DNA of 64,000 nucleotides from the NCBI RefSeq assembly GCF_014200395.1, contig NZ_JACHBS010000001.1:2170001-2234000 (forward strand). The letters run 5' to 3'. Below, one piece after another: positions 46,934 to 58,978 of this stretch; position 1 is the stretch's first letter; each line of letters starts with the position of its first letter. The position numbers were made by a program, and so were the translations under genes. The DNA comes from Microcella frigidaquae (lineage in GTDB: Bacteria; Actinomycetota; Actinomycetes; Actinomycetales; Microbacteriaceae). The notes under the pieces were generated by a model. That model had not been told where the DNA came from and did no database searches. It saw only the letters and a list, made by a program, of their open reading frames with translations.

Positions 46934-47539
46934 CTACAGCAGCTGCCCGAGAAGGCTCAGCGCGACCAGCGCGCCGAGCAGCACGACCGTGCGCGTGTTC
47001 AGCGTGCGCCGCAGCGAGCCCGGCTCGACGCCCGCGTCGAGCAGCCCGTCATCGCGCAGCTGCTCCCAGTGACGACGGATGTGGTTCGCCGCGGCACCGC
47101 TCTCGCTCGAGAGGGTGTCGCCGGGGCGGATCGCGCCGGCGACGCGCGCCGACTCGGTGACTTTCACGTCGTCCGGTCCCAGCCGGAACACCGTGTAGCG
47201 ACCCGAGGCGGGAGCCGCCCAAGCCTCGACGCGCCGTTTCTCGGTGTAGAGGGTCAGCGCCCACTTGGTATCGATGCGCTGGATCGCGGCCCACGGAACG
47301 TGCCAGGTGGTCAGCGGGTTGCGCACGACGACCGCGTGCTCGAGCACCTCGACCCGGGGCATCCAGTACAGGGCCCACACGACCGCGACCATGAGCACCA
47401 GCCACCAGCCGGATCGGAGCAGCGCGACCAGGTCGCCGGCCGCGATGTAGCCGATCAGGGCGCCCGCCCCGATCACGGCGATGATGATCGTCAGAACTCG
47501 ACCGAACGCGGGGCGGAAGCTCGCGGGCTGGAAGCGCAT
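46934..47539 (-). CDS. Membrane PH-domain protein (bPH6-like)
   Basis: A 201-aa protein with two N-terminal helices (VLTIIIAVIGAGALIGYIAA, GWWLVLMVAVVWALYWMP), a bacterial PH-like domain (VEVLEHAVVVRNPLTTWHVPWAAIQRID, YTEKRRVEAWAAPASGRY) and a C-terminal helix (TRTVVLLGALVALSLLGQLL). The role is unknown. It lies antisense between the permease and ATPase genes of the peptide importer, so it is either an insertion into that operon or a regulator-like resident; its own promoter was not identified. Confidence 0.75.
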   Translation of the reverse strand: MRFQPASFRPAFGRVLTIIIAVIGAGALIGYIAAGDLVALLRSGWWLVLMVAVVWALYWMPRVEVLEHAVVVRNPLTTWHVPWAAIQRIDTKWALTLYTEKRRVEAWAAPASGRYTVFRLGPDDVKVTESARVAGAIRPGDTLSSESGAAANHIRRHWEQLRDDGLLDAGVEPGSLRRTLNTRTVVLLGALVALSLLGQLL

Positions 47540-47572
47540 GCCTCCAGCTTCGCAGACCAGCGCCGCTCCGCC

Positions 47573-47617
47573 CTGCGCCCGACAGACCTGCGCCCGACAG
47601 ACCTGCGCCCGACAGAC
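47573..47617. repeat. Three tandem 15-bp units upstream of the importer ATPase gene
   Basis: Three perfect copies of CTGCGCCCGACAGAC lie head to tail at 47573-47587, 47588-47602 and 47603-47617, 33 bases before the ATPase start. They occupy the leader or promoter region between the divergent PH-domain and ATPase genes. Copy number could vary between strains. Confidence 0.9.
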
Positions 47618-47649
47618 TCCCGCCTCACCACCGCACGGAAGGACCTCCC

Positions 47650-49323
47650 GTGAGCAGCACCACCTCCACCGCCGTCGAGACCGTTCTGGAGGTCTCCGGC
47701 CTCGGCGTCGACTTCTGGGTCGACGGCGAGTTCTACCCGGCGGCCATCGGCCTCGACTACAGCGTCAAGCGCGGCGAGGTGCTCGCGATCGTGGGCGAGT
47801 CCGGCTCGGGCAAGTCGTCCAGCTCGATGGCGCTACTCGGCCTGCTCCCGTCGACCGCCCGCGTCTCCGGCTCGATCAAGCTGCTCGGTCGCGAGATCGG
47901 CAACCTCGACAAGCGCGAGTTGCGCGCGGTGCGCGGCCAGCAGATCGCCGTGATCTTCCAGGAGCCGATGACGGCTCTGAACCCCGTGTACACGGTCGGC
48001 TTCCAGATCGTCGAGACCCTGCGCACGCATTACGACCTCACGCCCGCTCAGGCGAAGGAGCGTGCGATCGAGCTGCTCGAGAAGGTCGACATGCCCGACC
48101 CGGCGCTCGCCTTCCACAAGTACCCGCACCAGCTCTCGGGCGGCCAGCGCCAACGCGCGATGATCGCGCAGGCGATCTCGTGCGACCCGGTCCTCCTTAT
48201 CGCGGACGAGCCCACGACCGCCCTCGACGTCACCGTCCAGGCCGAGATCCTCGACCTTCTCCGCAGCCTCCGCAGCCGGCTCGACTCCGCGATCGTGCTC
48301 ATCACGCACGACATGGGGGTCGTCGCCGACCTGGCCGATTCGATCATGGTGATGAAGGACGGCGTGGCTGTCGAGCAGGGTTCCGCCCTCGACATCTTCC
48401 AGCGTCCGCAGCATCCCTACACGCAGTCGCTCCTCGCCGCCGTGCCCCACCTCGGACTCGACATCACCGAGGCGGCTCCCGCCGTGGCGGAGAAGCGCAC
48501 GGTCGAACCGGTGCTGTCTTTCCAGGACGTGTCGATCGAGTACCCGAAGCGCGGTCGCGTGCCGGCCTTCCTCGCCGCCGACGACATCACCCTCGATGTC
48601 TACCCGGGTGAGATCGTCGGCCTCGTCGGCGAGTCGGGCTCGGGCAAGACCACCCTCGGGCGCGCCGCCGTCGGCCTCCTGCCGATCAAGTACGGCCGCC
48701 TGATCTCCGCCGGCATCGACATCTCGCAGGCCTCGATGAAGGATCTCCGGCCGCTGCGCCGCAAGGCCGGCATCGTCTTCCAGGACCCGGGTTCGAGCCT
48801 CAACCCGCGCATGCCGATCGGCGAGAGCATCGGCGAGCCGCTGCTGCTCGCCAAGGAGGCGCAGGGCAAGGAGCTCGACAAGCGCGTCGAGGAGCTGCTG
48901 AGCCAGGTCGAGCTGCCGGCTAGCTACCGCAACCGCTACCCGCACGAGCTCTCGGGCGGCCAGCGTCAGCGCGTCGGCATCGCGCGCGCCCTCGCGCTCG
49001 CTCCGGAACTGCTGGTCGCGGACGAGCCGACGAGCGCGCTCGACGTCTCGGTGCAGGCCCGGTTCCTCGACCTCCTGCAAGAGCTGCAGAGCAAGCTGCA
49101 GTTCGCCTGCCTCTTCATCAGCCACGACCTCGCGGTGGTCGACATGCTCGCACACCGGATCGCGGTGATGCACCGGGGTAGACTGGTCGAGCAGGGTTCG
49201 CGTGATCAGATTCTGCGCAACCCCCAAGACCCCTACACTCAGCGCCTCATCGCCGCTGTTCCCCTGCCCGATCCCGTGGCGCAGCGGGAGCGCCGAGAGC
49301 AGCGCGCAGCCAGCAAGGAATAA
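47650..49323 (+). CDS. ABC transporter ATPase, OppD-OppF fusion
   Basis: A 557-aa protein with two complete ABC domains. First half: Walker A GESGSGKSS, signature LSGGQRQRAMIAQ, Walker B LLIADEPTTALD. Second half: Walker A GESGSGKTT, signature LSGGQRQRVGIARAL, Walker B LLVADEPTSALD. Each half ends with the oligopeptide-transporter C-region (HPYTQSLLAAVPH and DPYTQRLIAAVPL). It would power the permease pair at 44310-46918. The GTG start has GGAAGGACCTCCC before it. It is separated from the permeases by the antisense PH gene, so it may need its own promoter. Confidence 0.93.
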   Translation: MSSTTSTAVETVLEVSGLGVDFWVDGEFYPAAIGLDYSVKRGEVLAIVGESGSGKSSSSMALLGLLPSTARVSGSIKLLGREIGNLDKRELRAVRGQQIAVIFQEPMTALNPVYTVGFQIVETLRTHYDLTPAQAKERAIELLEKVDMPDPALAFHKYPHQLSGGQRQRAMIAQAISCDPVLLIADEPTTALDVTVQAEILDLLRSLRSRLDSAIVLITHDMGVVADLADSIMVMKDGVAVEQGSALDIFQRPQHPYTQSLLAAVPHLGLDITEAAPAVAEKRTVEPVLSFQDVSIEYPKRGRVPAFLAADDITLDVYPGEIVGLVGESGSGKTTLGRAAVGLLPIKYGRLISAGIDISQASMKDLRPLRRKAGIVFQDPGSSLNPRMPIGESIGEPLLLAKEAQGKELDKRVEELLSQVELPASYRNRYPHELSGGQRQRVGIARALALAPELLVADEPTSALDVSVQARFLDLLQELQSKLQFACLFISHDLAVVDMLAHRIAVMHRGRLVEQGSRDQILRNPQDPYTQRLIAAVPLPDPVAQRERREQRAASKE

Positions 49324-49326
49324 CTC

Positions 49327-51234
<1,908 letters not shown>

Positions 51235-51298
51235 CGACCGAGCCCCGCGCCGGCGCCTGTGCGGCGCGGGCTGCGGGGTGACCCGAGAGGAGCATCCG

Positions 51299-51802
51299 AT
51301 GACCGCACGCCGCCCCCGCACGCTCGCCGCCGCCGCGCTGGCCCTCGTTCTCGCCACCGGGACCTCGGCGTGCAGCACGGGCACTCCGCTCGACAACATC
51401 GTCGAGGGCCTCGTGCAGCAGGGTGTCGACCAGCTGGTCGGCGGCATCGATGAGCAGATCCGCGGCCTCGTCGACGACGTGCTCGGCGGTGTCGAGCTCA
51501 CGGCCGACGGCACGGTTCCCTCGAGCTTCCCGGCCGAGATCCCGCTCACCGGCGAGGTGCTCGGCGGCGGTGCCGGCCCGCAGGGTGCCGGCTGGGTGGT
51601 GCGCACGCGTCTCGACGGCGGCGTCGCGTTCACGGATGCGGCTGCCGCGCTCGAGGGTGCCGGGTTCGCCCCCGCCGGGGTCTCGAGCGATGCGACCAGT
51701 GGCTACGGCGCCTTCTCGAGCGTCGCGTACCGGGTCGACCTCTCGGTCGCGACCGACGCCGACGGGGTCATGACCGCCACGTACGTCGTCACCCCGCGCT
51801 GA
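51299..51802 (+). CDS. Small putative lipoprotein
   Basis: A 167-aa exported protein with signal sequence (TARRPRTLAAAALALVLATG) and lipobox TGTSACS. The mature part has a helical stretch (LDNIVEGLVQQGVDQLVGGIDEQIRGLVDDV) and a beta-rich region (WVVRTRLDGGVAFTDAAAALEGAGF). I do not recognise a family. The start is supported by GAGAGGAGCATCCG just before the ATG. It follows typA by 64 bases and may share its transcript. Confidence 0.7.
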   Translation: MTARRPRTLAAAALALVLATGTSACSTGTPLDNIVEGLVQQGVDQLVGGIDEQIRGLVDDVLGGVELTADGTVPSSFPAEIPLTGEVLGGGAGPQGAGWVVRTRLDGGVAFTDAAAALEGAGFAPAGVSSDATSGYGAFSSVAYRVDLSVATDADGVMTATYVVTPR

Positions 51803-51865
51803 TCGTCGGCTGAGCATGCACCACCCCAGTGCAGTAGCAGTGAACGTGGCCGTTAGGCTTGTCGG

Positions 51866-52645
<780 letters not shown>

Positions 52646-52671
52646 CGGTCGAGCGGGTGGATGATGGAGCC

Positions 52672-53961
52672 ATGAGCTCCACCCCCGCCGCCCCCGTTCG
52701 TCCGCCGGGCGCCGACGCCGCGATCGCTCCGCTGACCGCGGAGGCGGTGGCCGCCGTGCAGCGCCGGACCCGCGGTGTGCTGATGGCGGGTCAGGTGCTC
52801 GCCGGCCTCGGCATGGGAGCGACCCTCTCCATCGGGGCGATCCTCGCGGCCGAGATCTCGGGTTCACCGGCGTTCAGCGGCATGGCGGCTACCTCGGTGA
52901 CGCTGGGCGCCGCGCTCGCGGCGATCCCGCTCGCGCGGCTCGCGCGCCGGGCGGGGCGGGCCCCCGCGCTCGCCACCGGCGCGCTCGCCGCCGCCGCCGG
53001 CGCCGTCGTCGCGATGCTCGCGGCGGCGCTGGCGAGCTTCCCGCTGCTGCTCCTGGGCATCCTGCTCATCGGATCGGGGACCGCGGTGAACCTGCAGTCG
53101 CGTTTCGCCGCCGCCGACCTCGCGGCGCCCGCGACCCGCGGGCGCGACCTCTCGCTCGTCGTCTGGGCGACGACGGTCGGGGCGGTCTCCGGTCCGAACC
53201 TCATCGGGCCCGGCGAGAGCCTCGGCGCCGCGCTCGGCCTGCCCGACCTCAGCGGGCCCTTCCTGTTCACGGTCGTCGCGCAGTCGCTCGCGGCCGCGCT
53301 CTACCTCGTGGGGCTGCGTCCCGACCCGCTGCGGCTGGCCGAGGCCTGGCGCGCCGAGCAGCGCCTGCAGGAGGAGCGCGGCGGGGGAGCGGAGGCGGTC
53401 GTCGCCGCGGTCGAGCACCAGCCGAGCATCCGTCTGGCGGTGCTCTCGATCGCGCTCAGCCACGCCACGATGGTGTCGGTCATGGCGATGACGCCCGTGC
53501 ACCTGACCGCGCACGGCGCGAGCCTCGTCATCGTCGGGTTCACGATCAGCCTGCACATCGCCGGCATGTACGCCCTGTCGCCCGTCTTCGGCATCCTCGC
53601 CGACCGCCTCGGCCGGCGCCCGACGATCCTGATCGGGCAGGGAATGCTCGCGGCGAGCCTCCTCATGACCGGCCTCGGCGCCGAGAGCGAGGGCTGGGTG
53701 GTCGCCGGGCTCATCTTCCTCGGCCTGGGCTGGAGCGCCTCCACCGTCGCAGGCTCGGCTCTGCTCACCGACTCCGCAGCGCCCGAACGCCGCCCGATCG
53801 TCCAGGGTCGCAGTGACCTGGTGATGAGCGCCGCGGGTGCCGTCGGCGGAGCCCTGGCAGGAGTGGTGCTGGCGGCGCTGGGGTACGGCGGGCTGTCGTT
53901 CGTGACGCTCGCGCTGGTCGCCCTTGTCGCCGTCGCCGCGGCGATCACTCCGCGCCGCTGA
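52672..53961 (+). CDS. MFS transporter (Rv2994-like)
   Basis: A 429-aa transporter with about 12 helices. Motifs include LARLARRAGRAPALATG (motif A-like, between helices 2 and 3), SRFAAADLAAPATRGRDLSL, and ILADRLGRRPTILIGQGML in the second half. The substrate is unknown. The ATG at 52672 is preferred to one 15 bases earlier because GATGAT (52660-52665) lies six bases before it, giving a leaderless start. It follows the FAH gene by 26 bases. Confidence 0.87.
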   Translation: MSSTPAAPVRPPGADAAIAPLTAEAVAAVQRRTRGVLMAGQVLAGLGMGATLSIGAILAAEISGSPAFSGMAATSVTLGAALAAIPLARLARRAGRAPALATGALAAAAGAVVAMLAAALASFPLLLLGILLIGSGTAVNLQSRFAAADLAAPATRGRDLSLVVWATTVGAVSGPNLIGPGESLGAALGLPDLSGPFLFTVVAQSLAAALYLVGLRPDPLRLAEAWRAEQRLQEERGGGAEAVVAAVEHQPSIRLAVLSIALSHATMVSVMAMTPVHLTAHGASLVIVGFTISLHIAGMYALSPVFGILADRLGRRPTILIGQGMLAASLLMTGLGAESEGWVVAGLIFLGLGWSASTVAGSALLTDSAAPERRPIVQGRSDLVMSAAGAVGGALAGVVLAALGYGGLSFVTLALVALVAVAAAITPRR

Positions 53962-54108
53962 CGCCACGTCCCCGCCGCCCGGAAACCCTCGGGAAATTAG
54001 GCAGAGACAGCAGCGCGCGGCCCACCTACACTGAAAGTGCCCTCCTCAGCACCGATCACCATCGATGGGATTGTGGACAGGGCACAACATGGGGGGTTCG
54101 GGGGAACC

Positions 54109-55521
54109 GTGAAGATCGACCGTGGTCTTGCCGTCGTGCTGGGTGCCGCCTTGGCGCTGACACCTCTGAGCGCCGCGGCGGCTACCGCTGACGGCCTCGT
54201 GCCGTCCCTAGCCGGGTCGGCCGCATCCAGCGCGGTGGCCCCGACCACGCTCCTGGCGACGAGCGGCGACGTCGAGGCCGAGCGCTTGCTCATCCTCCAG
54301 CAGACGAACGAGCTGCGGGCGAGAAACGGTCTGCCGCCGCTGCGGCTCAACAGCGCGCTCCACTCGATCGCGCAAGACTGGTCGACGCAGCAGGCGCGAG
54401 TCTCGACCATGTCGCACCGGCCGAACTTCACGAGTCTCTACCCGTCGGGCTGGACGTATGCGGCTGAGAACGTCGCGGCCGGATACAGTCCCGGGTCGGT
54501 CGTGACGGCATGGGCGGCTTCCCCCGGGCACCGCGCCAACATGTTGTCGTCCGCTACCGATATCGGCATCGGGGTCGCGACAGACTCCCGAGGTCGGTAC
54601 TACTTCACGCAGAATTTCGCTCGCTACAACGTTCCCTTCAACTGGGCGCCTTCGGCGCCGCGAGCGGTGTCCGCACCGGTCAATGATGGGTCGAGCCTGA
54701 CCGTGACGTGGGAGGCTCCGTCGAACAGCGGGGCGGGGGCACTTGTCGACTACGTGGTGCAGATCAAGCGCTCGACGTCGACCACGTGGACGACGGTGGC
54801 AGACGGTGTCAGCCTGACTCCGTCGCACACGTTCACGAGACCAACGACCGGCGTGGTCTACAACATCCGCGTTCGCGCGAAGAACATCTACGGAGCGGGC
54901 GCGTACTCGAGCGTGCTGACCGTCAGGGCGGGAGCCCCGGCGGCGCCGACGTCGATGGTTGTTCCGACGAACGAGGGCTCTCGGTTGACCGTCGCGTGGA
55001 ATCCCCCGACGAATGTCGGCGCGGGTCCGGTGACGGACTACACGATTCAGATCAAGCGCTCGACATCGACGACGTGGACCACGGTGTCGGACGGCGTCAG
55101 CACGAATCCGTCGCACACGTTCACGAGAACCACACCCGGAGTGACGTACGACGTCCGGGTGCGAGCCGTGAACGCCGCCGGCGCGGGGGCATTGTCGACC
55201 GTGTTGACGGTGAAGGCGGGTGCCCCGACAGCGCCGACGGCATTGGCCGCACCCGTCAATGACGGGACCTCGTTGACGGTGTCCTGGGCGGCTCCGGCGA
55301 ACTCTGGCTCCGGTCCGGTCACCGACTACGTCATCCAGATCAAGCGATCGACATCGTCGACATGGTCCACCGTGTCGGATGGGGTGAGCACGAACCTGTC
55401 CCACACCTTCACGAACACCACTGCGGGAGTAACGTACAACGTTCGTGTGCAGGCGCGGAACGGGAGCTGGGCCGGGCTGCTGTCGAGCGTCCTGACGGTG
55501 CGCATCCCGACCGAGACGTAA
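54109..55521 (+). CDS. Secreted CAP-domain protein with three FN3 domains
   Basis: A 470-aa exported protein. After a signal peptide ([22 protein letters not shown]) comes a CAP/SCP domain ([63 protein letters not shown]). Three fibronectin type III domains of about 93 residues follow, each with [15 protein letters not shown] and [14 protein letters not shown] strands and high similarity to one another. It should act at the cell surface or in the medium. Base composition is less GC-rich than its neighbours. The GTG at 54109 is chosen for the signal peptide; an upstream in-frame GTG at 54037 exists. A -10 box TACACT is at 54027-54032. Confidence 0.85.
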   Translation: MKIDRGLAVVLGAALALTPLSAAAATADGLVPSLAGSAASSAVAPTTLLATSGDVEAERLLILQQTNELRARNGLPPLRLNSALHSIAQDWSTQQARVSTMSHRPNFTSLYPSGWTYAAENVAAGYSPGSVVTAWAASPGHRANMLSSATDIGIGVATDSRGRYYFTQNFARYNVPFNWAPSAPRAVSAPVNDGSSLTVTWEAPSNSGAGALVDYVVQIKRSTSTTWTTVADGVSLTPSHTFTRPTTGVVYNIRVRAKNIYGAGAYSSVLTVRAGAPAAPTSMVVPTNEGSRLTVAWNPPTNVGAGPVTDYTIQIKRSTSTTWTTVSDGVSTNPSHTFTRTTPGVTYDVRVRAVNAAGAGALSTVLTVKAGAPTAPTALAAPVNDGTSLTVSWAAPANSGSGPVTDYVIQIKRSTSSTWSTVSDGVSTNLSHTFTNTTAGVTYNVRVQARNGSWAGLLSSVLTVRIPTET

Positions 55522-55634
55522 GAGCCGACCCGGCGGAGCCGCACGAGGGGCAGGCCGACCGTGGGGGGACATCCGGTGCGGCAGAACCTCGCTCGCGGCT
55601 CCCTGCCGACGGGCACCGCCTAGACTCGAACGTT

Positions 55635-57134
55635 GTGACGAGCCCCGCTTTCTCGACCGCGACCGGCGCCGACGTGCGCGTGCGGTTCTGCCCCTCGCCG
55701 ACCGGTACCCCGCACGTCGGGCTGATCCGCACCGCCCTGTTCAACTGGGCGTACGCCAGGCACACCGGCGGCACCATGGTCTTCCGCATCGAGGACACCG
55801 ATCAGGCGCGCGACAGCGAGGAGAGCTACCACCAACTGCTCGACGCGCTGCGCTGGCTCGGCATCACGTGGGACGAGGGCGTCGAGACCGGCGGCCCGCA
55901 CCCGCCCTACCGCCAGTCGCAGCGTGGGCCGATCTACGCCGACATCATCGAGCGCCTGCGCGCCAGCGGGCACCTCTACGAGAGCTTCCTCACCCCAGAG
56001 GAGATCGAGGCGAAGAACCTCGAGCTCGGCCGCGACCCGAAGCAGGGCTACGACAACTGGGAGCGCGAGCTCACCGACGAGCAGAGGGCTGCCTACCGTG
56101 CGGAGGGCCGCGAGCCCGCGCTCCGCCTCCGTGTGCCCGACAGCGACCTCAGCTTCACCGACCTGGTGCGCGGCGAGATCACCTTCCCGGCCGGCAGCTT
56201 CGTCGACTTCGTCGTCGTTCGGCCCAACGGCCAGCCGCTGTACACCTTCGTCAACCCGGTCGATGACGCCCTCATGGGCATCACGCACGTGCTGCGCGGG
56301 GAGGACCTACTGTCGTCGACGCCCCGGCAGATCGCGCTCTACCATGCGCTCATCGAGATCGGCGTGGCCACCCACATTCCGCAGTTCGGGCACCTGCCCT
56401 ACGTCATGGGCGAGGGCAACAAGAAGCTCAGCAAGCGCGACCCCGAGTCGAACCTGTTCCACCACCGCGACCGCGGGTTCATCCCCGAGGGGCTGCTCAA
56501 CTACCTCTCGCTGCTGGGCTGGTCGCTCGCGCCCGATCGCGACGTCTTCAGCATGAGCGAGATGACTGCCGCGTTCGACGTCGCGAACGTCAACCCCAAC
56601 CCCGCGCGGTTCGACGTGAAGAAGGCCGAGGCCATCAACGGCGACCACGTGCGGCGGCTGCCGCTCGACGAGTTCGTCGAGCGCAGCATCCCGTACTGCT
56701 CGGGTGCCGGCCTGTTCAACGACGTGCCCCGCCCCAGCGAGCGGGCCCTGCTGGCGGCCGTCGCGCCGCTCGTGCAGGAGCGGGTGAACCTGCTCGGCGA
56801 GGTGCCCGGCATGGTCGGCTTCCTGTTCACCGCCGACGACGACCTCGAGATCGAGGCGGATGCTCGCGCGTCGCTCGACGCCGACGCGGCCGCCGTGCTC
56901 GACGCCGGGGTCGCCGCGCTCGAGGCGCTCGCCGACTTCACGCCCGCCGCCATCGAGGAGGCCCTGCGTGCGGCCCTCATCGACGGGCTCGGCCTGAAGC
57001 CCCGCACCGCTTTCGGCCCGCTGCGGGTCGCGGTGTCGGGCCGCCGGGTCAGCCCGCCGCTGTTCGAGTCGATGGAGCTGCTCGGCCGCGACTCGACGCT
57101 CGCTCGGCTGCGGGCCCTGCGCGCCGCCCTCTAG
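55635..57134 (+). CDS. gltX: Glutamyl-tRNA synthetase
   Basis: A 499-aa class I synthetase. The HIGH-type motif is in [16 protein letters not shown], followed by [16 protein letters not shown], and the KMSKS-type loop is [11 protein letters not shown]. In actinobacteria GltX is commonly non-discriminating and also charges tRNA-Gln with Glu for later amidation by GatCAB; a tRNA-Gln gene lies 1.7 kb downstream. The GTG follows TAGACT (55621-55626) by eight bases. Its 3' end overlaps the convergent cytochrome-b-like gene by four bases. Confidence 0.95.
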   Translation: MTSPAFSTATGADVRVRFCPSPTGTPHVGLIRTALFNWAYARHTGGTMVFRIEDTDQARDSEESYHQLLDALRWLGITWDEGVETGGPHPPYRQSQRGPIYADIIERLRASGHLYESFLTPEEIEAKNLELGRDPKQGYDNWERELTDEQRAAYRAEGREPALRLRVPDSDLSFTDLVRGEITFPAGSFVDFVVVRPNGQPLYTFVNPVDDALMGITHVLRGEDLLSSTPRQIALYHALIEIGVATHIPQFGHLPYVMGEGNKKLSKRDPESNLFHHRDRGFIPEGLLNYLSLLGWSLAPDRDVFSMSEMTAAFDVANVNPNPARFDVKKAEAINGDHVRRLPLDEFVERSIPYCSGAGLFNDVPRPSERALLAAVAPLVQERVNLLGEVPGMVGFLFTADDDLEIEADARASLDADAAAVLDAGVAALEALADFTPAAIEEALRAALIDGLGLKPRTAFGPLRVAVSGRRVSPPLFESMELLGRDSTLARLRALRAAL

Positions 57135-58084
57135 CGCGCGGGAGGCGCAGGGACGCGCCGCACGTCGGCGACGCGCTCGGCGATCGCCGTCTGCGCGGGA
57201 GGGCGCAGCAGCACCCACGCCACGGCCATGACGACGACGGATGCTCCGAACACGATCGCGCCCACCCAGCTCTCGGCGTCCTCGACGCCGACGTACATCG
57301 CGTTGAGGTTCGTGCGCGCGCCGGTCAGCAGCACGAGCCCGACGTGCACGGCCGTGAACGCCAGGTAGTACCAGAGCACCAGTGCGTGGGTGCGACGGGC
57401 CCAGGTGTCACTGAGCGGCCCGCGCTCGCGCATCCACCGCTCGGGCCAGACGGGGGAGAGGCGCAGCCCGGTGGCGAGGGCGAGCGGCGCGGCGATCAGC
57501 ACGGTGGCGCTGTAGACGATCTCCTGCAGGGCGTTGTAGGTGATCCAGCTGTCGTGCTCGGGCCAGTCGAGGGAGAGGTACTGGATGCCCGCGGAGACCG
57601 CGTTCGGCACCGCCGCCCACTCGGTGGGCAGGAGGCGCGCCCAGTGCCCGCTGACGACGAGCAGCACGAGGTAGACGACCCCGGTGGCGACCCACAGCGT
57701 GACGACCACGAGATGCCACCACGTGTGCAGGCCGAGGCGCTTCGGAGGGCGGGCCGGGTTGAGGCGCCACAGTGCGGTCGCGCGCCGCGTCACGAACGCG
57801 GGCGGGCGGGCTTTGGCGCGCAGGTGCAGGGCCGAGCTGACGATGAAGAGCAGGAAGAAGCCGTTGAGGAAGTGCGTCCAGCTGAGCCAGGCGGGGAATC
57901 CCTCGGGCGTGCCCGGGAGGGGGGCGACGGTGCCGGGGTGGTCGGCGAGGAAGGCGATGCCGGCCTCCGTGCCGCGCCACCAGCGCGCGAGCAGCACCGC
58001 GGTGACGAGCAGGACGAGAGCGAGGCCTGCGGCGACGGCGATCGTGCGCGCCCGTGCACGGGGTCGGGGGCTCGCGGGAGGCAC
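57131..58084 (-). CDS. Cytochrome b/b561-like membrane protein
   Basis: A 317-aa protein with about six membrane helices and histidine-bearing segments expected for haem ligation: [38 protein letters not shown] and [22 protein letters not shown]. This resembles the di-haem cytochrome b/b6 N-domain seen in thiosulfate reductase or formate dehydrogenase membrane subunits; no partner oxidoreductase is nearby, although an inner-membrane molybdoenzyme could be elsewhere. The GTG start lies six bases after TAGCGT on the minus strand. It is divergent from the next gene across only 17 bases. Confidence 0.8.
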   Translation of the reverse strand: MPPASPRPRARARTIAVAAGLALVLLVTAVLLARWWRGTEAGIAFLADHPGTVAPLPGTPEGFPAWLSWTHFLNGFFLLFIVSSALHLRAKARPPAFVTRRATALWRLNPARPPKRLGLHTWWHLVVVTLWVATGVVYLVLLVVSGHWARLLPTEWAAVPNAVSAGIQYLSLDWPEHDSWITYNALQEIVYSATVLIAAPLALATGLRLSPVWPERWMRERGPLSDTWARRTHALVLWYYLAFTAVHVGLVLLTGARTNLNAMYVGVEDAESWVGAIVFGASVVVMAVAWVLLRPPAQTAIAERVADVRRVPAPPAR

Positions 58085-58101
58085 CCCTCTACGCTAGTCG
58101 C
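58085..58101. promoter_or_regulatory. 17-bp divergent promoter with overlapping -10 boxes
   Basis: The plus-strand -10 TACGCT (58090-58095) and the minus-strand -10 TAGCGT (58096-58091) share five of six positions in the string TACGCTA. Each lies six bases from a GTG start (58102 plus, 58084 minus). Polymerase cannot occupy both at once, so the two genes should exclude each other transiently. Confidence 0.65.
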
Positions 58102-58773
58102 GTGAGCGATCGACATCCGCACCGACCCGAGTGGGTGCGCTGGCTCCCCGCGATGATCCTCGGCGTGATCATCCTGGGGGTCGCGATCTTCGGTGTGGTC
58201 GCCGTGCCGCGTCTCACCGCCGACCCCGGCCCGGCCGCCACCGATCAGGTCACCGACCTCAACTGGTCCGTCTTCACCGAGGAGGGTCTGGCGTACATCG
58301 AGGACGCCCGCACCCCGCGCATCGACCTCAGCGACCCGCCCATCGCGGCCGCCCCGCTGGGGCTGCCCGCGAGCGGCGATCTGACCGTCGGCCCGCATCG
58401 CACGCTGCTCGACTACCGGCTGGTGCTCATCGCCTCGGAGGACCAGGCCAACGGGGCGCTCTTCGTCACCCCGGGCTTCACGCTCTCGACCCGCGACGGC
58501 CGCCTCGTGTCGCTGCGCATCGAGGAGCGCGGGGGCCGCGACTTCCGGCAGACCTACCTCCTCGTCGCGGAGCGCTCGGCCGACTACGGCTTCACCCCGC
58601 CCGCCTCGGCCCGGCTGGCGGAGGCGATCAGCGAGGCGCGCAATGCGGGAACCCCCGTCACGGTGCGGTCCGACCGCGGCACGAGTGCGGGCATGGGCAT
58701 CATGGCCGAGATCACCTGCTTCGGCGCGGGCGTCTGCACGGTGTCGTACATCGTGACTCCGGGCTTAGGGTAA
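58102..58773 (+). CDS. Hypothetical membrane-anchored protein
   Basis: A 223-aa protein with one N-terminal helix (LPAMILGVIILGVAIFGVVAV) and an extracytoplasmic domain rich in beta strands (LLDYRLVLIASEDQANGALF, FRQTYLLVAERSADYGFTP), ending with two cysteines (AEITCFGAGVCTVSYIV) that could form a disulphide. I do not recognise the family. The GTG start is leaderless. It is divergent from the cytochrome-b-like gene, which may hint at a related role at the membrane. Confidence 0.65.
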   Translation: MSDRHPHRPEWVRWLPAMILGVIILGVAIFGVVAVPRLTADPGPAATDQVTDLNWSVFTEEGLAYIEDARTPRIDLSDPPIAAAPLGLPASGDLTVGPHRTLLDYRLVLIASEDQANGALFVTPGFTLSTRDGRLVSLRIEERGGRDFRQTYLLVAERSADYGFTPPASARLAEAISEARNAGTPVTVRSDRGTSAGMGIMAEITCFGAGVCTVSYIVTPGLG

Positions 58774-58783
58774 ACTCGCTACT

Positions 58784-58801
58784 CGGCCCGGTCACGGGCC
58801 G
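58784..58801 (+). terminator. Short GC hairpin after the hypothetical gene
   Basis: CGGCCCG (58784-58790) and CGGGCCG (58795-58801) form a 7-bp stem with loop GTCA, ten bases after the upstream stop and 37 bases before the tRNA. No T-run follows, so terminator function is only suggested. Confidence 0.45.
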
Positions 58802-58838
58802 TGTCAGCGCGAGATCCGGTCTCCGGATGCGCCGCTGA

Positions 58839-58910
58839 TGGGGTGTGGTGTAATTGGCAACACGGCTGATTCTGGTTCAGTTGTTCTTGGTTCGAGTCCA
58901 GGCACCCCAG
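58839..58910 (+). tRNA. tRNA-Gln (anticodon CTG)
   Basis: A 72-nt cloverleaf: acceptor TGGGGTG/CACCCCA, D-stem GTGT/ACAC, anticodon stem GCTGA/TCAGT with the loop TTCTGGT giving anticodon CTG (58872-58874), and T-arm CTTGG-TTCGAGT-CCAGG. The discriminator is G at 58910 and CCA is not encoded. It reads CAG codons, the dominant Gln codon in such a high-GC genome. A possible -10 box TAAACT lies at 58771-58776. Confidence 0.93.
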
Positions 58911-58978
58911 CTCTGATCTCCTCTCGGCGGCGACTCGTCGCGTACGCGGGTGCCCGTGCGTCCGCGTACCCTCGAGCC

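Noticed and set aside
58838..58978. Possible N-terminal extension of the Ppx/GppA phosphatase
   Set aside because: It would translate the tRNA-Gln gene; the ATG at 58979 with a leaderless box and the family N-terminus is clearly better.
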